A DNA stretch of 64,000 nt from Basidiobolus meristosporus CBS 931.73. Its lineage: Eukaryota; Basidiobolomycota; Basidiobolomycetes; Basidiobolales; Basidiobolaceae. Under the pieces are notes generated by a model that saw nothing but the letters and a program-made list of their open reading frames with translations, did not search any database and was not told where the DNA came from. Shown one piece after another: positions 57,927-64,000 of the stretch. Where the stretch lies: positions 36,523 through 100,522 of the forward strand of contig MCFE01000300.1 in assembly GCA_002104905.1 (NCBI GenBank). The letters are read 5' to 3'. Made by a program: the position numbers and the translations under genes. Positions within the stretch are counted from its first letter, which is position 1. The number at the start of each line of letters is the position of its first letter.

Positions 57927-58604
57927 TGTTGTGCATCAACATTTAAAACTTAGCCAATTTCACTCTGTTAGAAAATCTAGTACCCTAACATAACTAATCC
58001 CTGCTATGGTTTATTTTATCAGTTCTCAGAATCTATTTTTAGCTGTCACACCTGATCAACTTTTAAGTGGTCATTGCATCCTCAACTGATCTGCTAAGCC
58101 TTTCCAAAGGATTAGTCATCTGAGATCCATCCAACCACTTAGTAGTTGCCAAGACATCAGCTGTTTATGATGCAATTTTTCATTTATCTTATGCACCTAT
58201 CAACACCCAAACAGATTTCAATTAGTCCAGTCTCTTGGCACTTACTATTTCAACTTGATCAGAAAAATATCAATAAAGATTACTGAACCTTTTGGTTTAG
58301 TGTGTGTCTCAACAAAATTAAGATTGTGCCTCAGCAAAATTAAGAATTCAACAATTCCATTCTAGTTTCCACCCAAGCCTAGCATATCTAGCATTCCCAA
58401 GAGCACCAAGCCAAGCCGGTATAGCAAACCAACTCTGTTGCCTTTATAGCCCAACTCAACTATATACAAAACCAATATTAGACCAGAACTTCTCTGCTAA
58501 TATTTCTGTCACCCTTGACAATTTTAAGATTCTGTGCTTAGTTGTCACTTAGGTTCAGTTAACTCATTCAAGAAATTTATTACACTTTTCTCTTGGATAT
58601 AACA
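57927..58604 (+). repeat. LTR-X, longest copy (about 678 bp)
   Basis: Starts TGTTGTGCATCAAC and is proposed to end GATATAACA at 58604. The first 460 bases are matched by 4294-4773 in reverse. The TG...CA ends and the AACA/TGTT terminal repeat fit an LTR. The end is a proposal; no second LTR is in the window. Confidence 0.55.
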
Positions 58605-58692
58605 GGAGGTACTGTCTAAGATTGAATGGAAAACAAAGTGACCTGCGAACCTGCTTTGGACATGAATAAATGTTTACAACTATGGCATTTCC
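58605..58692 (+). other. Left part of the sequence interrupted by CopA copy 5
   Basis: After LTR-X, an ATG at about 58626 opens MENKVTCEPALDMNK. The sequence is split by CopA copy 5 at 58693 and resumes at 63698. It could be the gag start of the LTR-X element, but I recognise no motif. Confidence 0.35.
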
Positions 58693-59024
58693 TGTTGTAA
58701 AAATTTGTAATTCCACCTAAATATTCACCTAACTTAGTCACTTAGATCATTACCTTCAAATCCCAGAGAATACTGACCAAATTCCTTGTTGGGATTTACT
58801 TAGAATATTTACCCAGAACATGAAAATTCTCAAAGTTGTCCAAACAGCCCCAAACTTTGCACACATGTTCTTGGGACCTTCCTTAACCTATTCTACGTGT
58901 TTGTAATGCCAAGACCAGGTAAAAGTATAAATACTACTTTTACATTCAATAAATCATTAAGTGAAAACCACATAATCTACTTGTTCTCCCAATCACTTCC
59001 AGTATCTCCAAGACTCTTACAACA
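58693..59024 (+). repeat. CopA copy 5, 5' LTR (332 bp)
   Basis: TGTTGTAA...TTACAACA, an 8-base terminal inverted repeat. TATAAATA at 58926-58933 and AATAAA at 58949-58954 are candidate TATA box and polyadenylation signal, unusually close together. A 17-base deletion relative to other CopA LTRs is shared with the 3' LTR. Confidence 0.95.
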
Positions 59025-59036
59025 GGTTATGAGCCC
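59025..59036 (+). promoter_or_regulatory. Primer-binding site for half initiator Met-tRNA
   Basis: GGTTATGAGCCC directly after the LTR. It is complementary to the anticodon arm (GGGCTCATAACC) typical of initiator Met-tRNA, the priming mode known from Drosophila copia and yeast Ty5. The Gag ATG (59029-59031) lies within it. Confidence 0.85.
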
Positions 59037-62000
59037 CAAGCTGTCACTCTCTGCAATGCTTACTACTGCTATTACTGGAATTTTTCCCTCTGCTGAAAAG
59101 TTGGATGGATCTAACTACCAAGTGTGGAAGGTGAAGATGAAGATGCTGCTACAAGAAAGAGGCCTTTGGGATATTGTCATGGGAGAAGAATGCCCTCCTA
59201 AAAATGTGGGAGAGGAAGGCTTAAAGTACCAGAAGAAAGAATAAAGTGCCTTTAACTGCATTTGCCTTAATGTCAAGGATAAATTGCTAATTCAATGCTC
59301 AAGAGCAAAAACGGCAAAGAATGTCTGGAAGGCATTAGAAGACACCTACCAGTCATGTTCAGCTGCCAAGAAAATGTATCTGAGACAAAAATTCTTTACT
59401 ACAAAGATGCTGCCAGGAGAAGAAATGAAAAATCTAATTAACAGAATTACCATGTTGGTAGATGAGATGGAATCTGTGGGCGTACCAACTACTGATGAGG
59501 ATGTGATAGTTACCATCCTGAATAGCCTGACAGTTGAGTTTCAGGGCCTTGTATCATCCCTAGAGTCTAGAACTGAAGATTTGACCTAAAATTACATATA
59601 TGGAAGGCTCCTGGATGAAGAATTAAGAAAATCAAGCGCCAATAAGAAGAAAGAAGAAAATGCTTTAATAAGCAATGATAACCAACAAAGGAGGTACCCA
59701 AGACCCTACAAAGGCAGCAGCAACCTATTTTGCAACTACTGCAAAAGGAAAGGACACACATCAGACTGGTGTCTCAAAAAGAGAGATTATCAGCGAAAGA
59801 AGCCTGAATATGGAAATGCTGCAACAACTGAAGATAGACTATTCCTATCTGCACTAAATATGACCACAAACAAGGATTCTCAGACATGGTATTTTGACTC
59901 TGGAGCTTCTCAACACTTTACACACCAAAAAGAACTTTTTACCCTATATCAAGAAATTCCAATTAAGAAGGTTTTCATGGGTGACGATAGAACACTTGAT
60001 GCAGTGGGAGAAGGAACTATCCAAGTAAACCTTAGAAGCAGTGAAGGAAGCCATACACTGACCTTTCAAGAAGTACTCTATGTACCAGAAATAGCCAAGA
60101 ATCTACTCTCTGTAAGCAAGGCCACAGCAGAAGGACTCAGTTTCAGTTTTGACAATTCTGAATGCAGGATCACTGATCAAAATGGTGCCCATATTGCTTT
60201 GGGCATCAGAGATCAGAATCTATACAAGTTGACTTGTATTCCATCATATTTGGAAGCCAATATAAGTAACTTAAATGAAGAAACACCAATGCTTTGGCAC
60301 AGGAGATTTGGACACATCAATTTTGATTATTTGCGTAAAATGATCAAAGATCAGCTAATTTCTGTTGTAAGAGTCTTGGAGATACTGGAAGTGATTGGGA
60401 GAACAAGTAGATTATGTGGTTTTCACTTAATGATTTATTGAATGTAAAAGTAGTATTTATACTTTTACCTGGTCTTGGCATTACAAACACGTAGAATAGG
60501 TTAAGGAAGGTCCCAAGAACATGTGTGCAAAGTTTGGGGCTGTTTGGACAACTTTGAGAATTTTCATGTTCTGGGTACCTGGTATTTTGGTGAAAATATT
60601 CTAAGTAAATCCCAACAAGGAATTTGGTCAGTATTCTCTAGGACTTGAAGGTGATGATCTAAGTGACTAAGTTAGGTGAATATTTAGGTGGAAATACAAA
60701 TTTTTACAACAATTTCTGGAGTGAAAATTGATCCCCCAGCTAATTTGCAGCACTGTGAAGCCTGCATATATGGGAAACAAGCCAGACAACCGTTCAAGAG
60801 CTCTGGGTTAATCAAAACTAAGAAAAAATTAGATCTAATTTACTCAGATCTGTGTGGACCTATGCAAAACTTATCCTTAGGCAGGATGAAGTATTTAATC
60901 ACTTTTATTGATGATTATACAAGATACACATGGGTCTACTTCATGGAGAGAAAGGAAGAAGCTCTGTTTAAGCTCAGGGAGTTTAAAGCCATGGTGGAGA
61001 GAGAAACTGGTGAAAAAATCAAGAAAATACGCTCTGACAATGGTGGAGAATATACCTCAAAACTCTTCATCCACTTCTGCAAAATTCATGGGATAAAGCA
61101 AGAGACTACTGCACCATACTCCCCACAGCAAAATGGAGTAGTAGAACAAGCTAACAGATCAATAATTGATATGGCAAGATCTATGATCCATGATCAAAAA
61201 TTATCCTATGATTTTTGGGTGGAATCAGTTGCCACTGCTGTATACCTTAAAAATAGGAGTTATAACAGAATACTTTGTGATTCTACTCCATTTGAAGCAT
61301 GGTATGGATACAGACCAAGTGCAGAACATCTAAGAATATTTGGGTGTACAGCATATGCCAAAAAACTGGCCGGAAATCAGTCAAAATTTGAGCCAGAAAG
61401 TGTAAAATGCATATTTTTGGGCTACTGCAATGAGAGTAAGGCATACAGACTCTACAATACCAAAGCAAAGAAGCTTATCAAGTCCAGGGATGTGTTGTTT
61501 GATGAAAAATCAAAATTTTCACAAAAAATGGCATCAGATGATGACAAAAATTTGATCTCAAGTCCACCAATTGTCAGGATTGAATCAGAGCAAAACAATG
61601 AAAATTTTTTCACTCCAGAGGATTCTACAACCATGCTTCAGCCAGAATCAGTGCCCAGGAATATCCCAGAAGTGATCATTCCAGTATCAAATGCCCAGAG
61701 ATCAAATTGGACAAGAAATAGCCCAAATTACTATATCAATGAGGATACAAACTTAGCCTATGCCTATTCAGTCCATATTGATGAACCCCAGACTGTAAAA
61801 GAGGCCCTAAATAGCCCTCAGACAAAGTTTTGGAGATCTGCAATGACTGAGGAATATCAGGCACTGAGGGAAAACCAAACTTGGGACTTAGTCAAATTAC
61901 CAATCAACTGAAAATCAATTGGATGCAGATGGGTCTTCAAGACAAAATACAAGGCTGATGGTACAATTGAAAGATACAAAGCAAGACTTGTGGCCAAAGG

Positions 62001-63354
62001 ATACTTTCAAACAAAAGGACCTTACTATACTGAGACCTTTGCACCGGTAGCCAAGTTTAATTCCATCAGATTAATATTGGCTATTGCAGCCAAATATAAG
62101 TTTTTTATTCATCAAATGGATGTAAAAATTGCATTTTTGAATGGAGAACTTGATGAGGACGTGTATATGGACCAGCCTAATGGGTTTGTTGACCAAGATA
62201 ACCCCCATTTGGTCTGCAAGCTTAAAAAGTCACTATATGGTCTCCAACAATCACCAAGAGCCTGGAATTGCAAGATAGATTCTTATTTGGAATCTTTGAG
62301 TTTCAAAAGAAGTAATGCTAACTATAGTATATACTATAAGCCAGATAGAGCAAATCCAGTCCTATTAGCTCTATATGTGGATGATCTTATTATAGCCGCC
62401 AATAACCTAGAAACATTGGAAGAGACTAAATCCAGCCTATCTAAGGAGTTCAAGATGTCTGATTTAGGAGAGCTTAGTTACTACTTAGGGATTAAGTTCT
62501 CCATAGACAGAAGTACCCAGACTATCACCCTAAGCCAATCCAAGTATATTCAAGATATACTAAAGAAGTACAAAATGGAAGACTGTAAACCAGCAGCTAC
62601 CCCAATGGAGACAAACCTTAACTTGGTCAAAACTCAACCAAATCAAGAGAGCTTGGTGCCATCTGAAAGCCCTGACTTTCCTTATCAATCTATGGTTGGC
62701 AGTCTGATGTATATCATGCTTGGAACATGTCCAGATATCTCATATTCAGTGGGAGTTGTCAGCCAACATAATCAGAACTATAGATCTGATCATATTGCAG
62801 CAGTTAAGTGGATTTTTAGATACCTAAAAGGAACTGCTGATATCTGCTTAAGATATACATATAAGGATTCAGAACAGAACCTTGTGGGATACTCTGATGC
62901 TGATTGGGGACGAAATTTGGAAGACAGAAGATCCACCACAGGATACACCTTTCTTTACTGTAAAGGAGCAATTTCATGGAATTCAAGAAAGCAACCAACT
63001 CTAGCACTTTCTACTACAGAGGCAGAGTATATGGCAGCCTGTGAAGCTACAAAAGAAGCAATGTGGTTAAGAAAACTCTTTACAGATTTAGGCCTATGTC
63101 AAAAAATGCCTATTACTTTATTTCAAGATAATCAAGGATGTATACAATTAGGTAGAAATCCAACTTTTCATGCTAGAACCAAGCACATAGATATTAGACA
63201 TCATTTCATACGTGAAGCTATAGAGAATAACTTAGTTAGCTTAGTTTACTGTCCTACAGATGAAATGATTGCAGACATATTTACCAAACCATTAGCTAGA
63301 GACAAGTTTGAATATCTTAGGTCAAAATTAGGACTAGTCAGTATGAACATTTAG
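59029..63354 (+). pseudogene. CopA copy 5: gag-pol polyprotein, one frame with three stops
   Basis: One continuous frame from the ATG at 59029 to the TAG at 63352, broken only by TAA 59242, TAA 59587, TGA 61909 and the nested LTR (354 bases including duplication, frame kept). Gag: N-terminal region and the CCHC knuckle at 59731-59772 (CNYCKRKGHTSDWC). Protease: DSGA at 59896. Integrase: zinc finger His at 60298 and 60313, Cys at 60754 and 60763; catalytic Asp 60847, Asp 61036 and Glu 61144 (D-x35-E spacing). Reverse transcriptase: VDQDNPHLVCKLKKSLYG and YVDD at 62374-62385. RNase H: YSDADWGRNLEDRR to LALSTTEAEYMAA. Tail: VYCPTDEMIADIFTKPLARDKF. All catalytic motifs are present, so it was functional recently. 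Confidence 0.95.
60363..60711 (-). repeat. Solo CopA LTR nested in copy 5 integrase (349 bp)
   Basis: Reverse-oriented full-length LTR inside pol, flanked by ATTTC on both sides (60358-60362 and 60712-60716). Copy 4 at 54369-54385 shows the empty site. Unlike its host element it retains the 17-base segment, so it came from a different CopA subfamily. Confidence 0.96.
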
Positions 63355-63365
63355 CTGAGTGGGAG

Positions 63366-63697
63366 TGTTGTAAAAATTTGTAATTCCACCTAAATATTCA
63401 CCTAACTTAGTCACTTAGATCATCACCTTCAAATCCTAGAGAATACTGACCAAATTCCTTGTTGGGATTTACTTAGAATATTTACCCAGAACATGAAAAT
63501 TAGATAAGTTGTCCAAACAGCCCCAAACTTTGCACACATGTTCTTGGGACCTTCCTTAACCTATTCTACGTGTTTGTAATGCCAAGACCAGGTAAAAGTA
63601 TAAATACTACTTTTACATTCAATAAACCATTAAGTGAAAACCACATAATCTACTTGTTCTCCCAATCACTTCCAATATCTCCAAGACTCTTACAACA
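63366..63697 (+). repeat. CopA copy 5, 3' LTR (332 bp)
   Basis: Same length and ends as the 5' LTR, including the 17-base deletion. The TTTCC duplication follows at 63698. Confidence 0.95.
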
Positions 63698-64000
63698 TTT
63701 CCAACATACAGCCACTTAAAATGGATGATCAGTATTGTTGGACATGAACCACAAAAGCATCACTCATCAAACCCTTCAGTAATTTTCCAAGTGGGAGACC
63801 AGGGAACAGGATTCACCCAAGACACAAAGAACATCAATACCAATGGATCATTTATTACATGAATTGAAGATCTCCTTTCATATGATTTAAGTAATTTGCT
63901 TGAAGTTTTCTATGCTTCCTGATGGTGAAAGAATGCTTTTATAATAAGTGTGAAGTGAGAAAGATATAGTAGGTGATATATAGTTTATGCGCTACTCTTC
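63698..64000 (+). other. Right part of the sequence interrupted by CopA copy 5
   Basis: After removing one TTTCC, the join with 58692 gives a frame of about 55 codons (MAFPTYSHLKWMISIVG...) ending near 63860. No motif is recognised. The window ends within it. Confidence 0.35.

Larger units (their letters stand above)
58693..63697 (+). mobile_element. CopA copy 5: complete Ty1/copia retrotransposon (5.0 kb with nested LTR)
   Basis: Full element with two 332-base LTRs and the 5-base target duplication TTTCC on both sides (58688-58692 and 63698-63702). The LTRs differ at about eight sites, four of them clustered near 63500, so this is a fairly young insertion. A purine tract (GAGTGGGAG, 63357-63365) precedes the 3' LTR. 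Without the nested solo LTR it is about 4.65 kb, a normal copia size. Confidence 0.95.

Noticed and set aside
59025-59036. Part of a tRNA gene
   Set aside because: Only 12 bases match a tRNA anticodon arm, in the position of a primer-binding site; no tRNA fold surrounds it.

Overview
The window is eukaryotic repeat DNA. I see no rRNA, tRNA or CRISPR array, no bacterial operon and no gene I would call a host gene. It is a graveyard of nested transposable elements, most reduced to pseudogenes. CG dinucleotides are extremely rare: I count one CG in the 900 bases 35281-36180, across an otherwise open reverse-transcriptase gene. This points to long-term cytosine methylation and deamination. Short LTRs (about 350 bases), half-tRNA priming of the copia elements and the mix of copia, gypsy, Harbinger and CACTA-like elements suggest a repeat-rich fungus. 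That is an inference; the sequence alone does not prove the taxon. Family names used here (CopA, CopB, Gyp1, LTR-X, LTR-Y, MITE2) are my own labels.

Layout. 1-4293: two nested minus-strand copies of copia family A (CopA). 4294-10657: an LTR fragment (LTR-X), two fragments of a two-gene CACTA-like DNA transposon, another CopA copy and a gypsy gag/protease fragment. 10658-22255: three copies of copia family B (CopB), one carrying a 211-base MITE, one lacking its integrase and one invaded by an 804-base orphan LTR (LTR-Y). 22256-29116: a mosaic of CACTA, gypsy (Gyp1), Harbinger and copia scraps, including an unrecognised 1.4 kb stretch. 29117-32321: the best PIF/Harbinger element, with a minus-strand transposase and a divergent plus-strand Myb-like protein. 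33238-38200: the best Ty3/gypsy element, interrupted by a MITE fragment. 38201-46530: the best CACTA-like element (minus-strand Tnp2 transposase, divergent plus-strand ORF2) with inserted LTR-Y and MITE2, followed by a partial second copy. 46531-50471: a second Harbinger element in reverse orientation, with LTR-Y inside its Myb gene. 50511-52690: CACTA pieces carrying a 735-base foldback palindrome. 52701-57745 and 58693-63697: two CopA elements. The last is the youngest and clearest, with matched 332-base LTRs, a TTTCC target duplication and a solo LTR inside pol.

How the parts relate. The Harbinger transposase and its Myb-like partner are read outward from a shared promoter region of about 360 bases, as expected for a two-protein PIF/Harbinger system. 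The MITE and foldback start with the same AGACTTGTT terminus as the Harbinger element and have 3-base target duplications, so they are probably its non-autonomous relatives. The CACTA-like element has the same divergent plan: a Tnp2 transposase plus an ORF2 protein I do not recognise, whose tryptophan-rich C-terminal domain is kept in several copies. MITE2 ends resemble the CACTA terminus and may depend on that transposase. Both copia families begin translation inside a primer-binding site complementary to the anticodon arm of initiator Met-tRNA.
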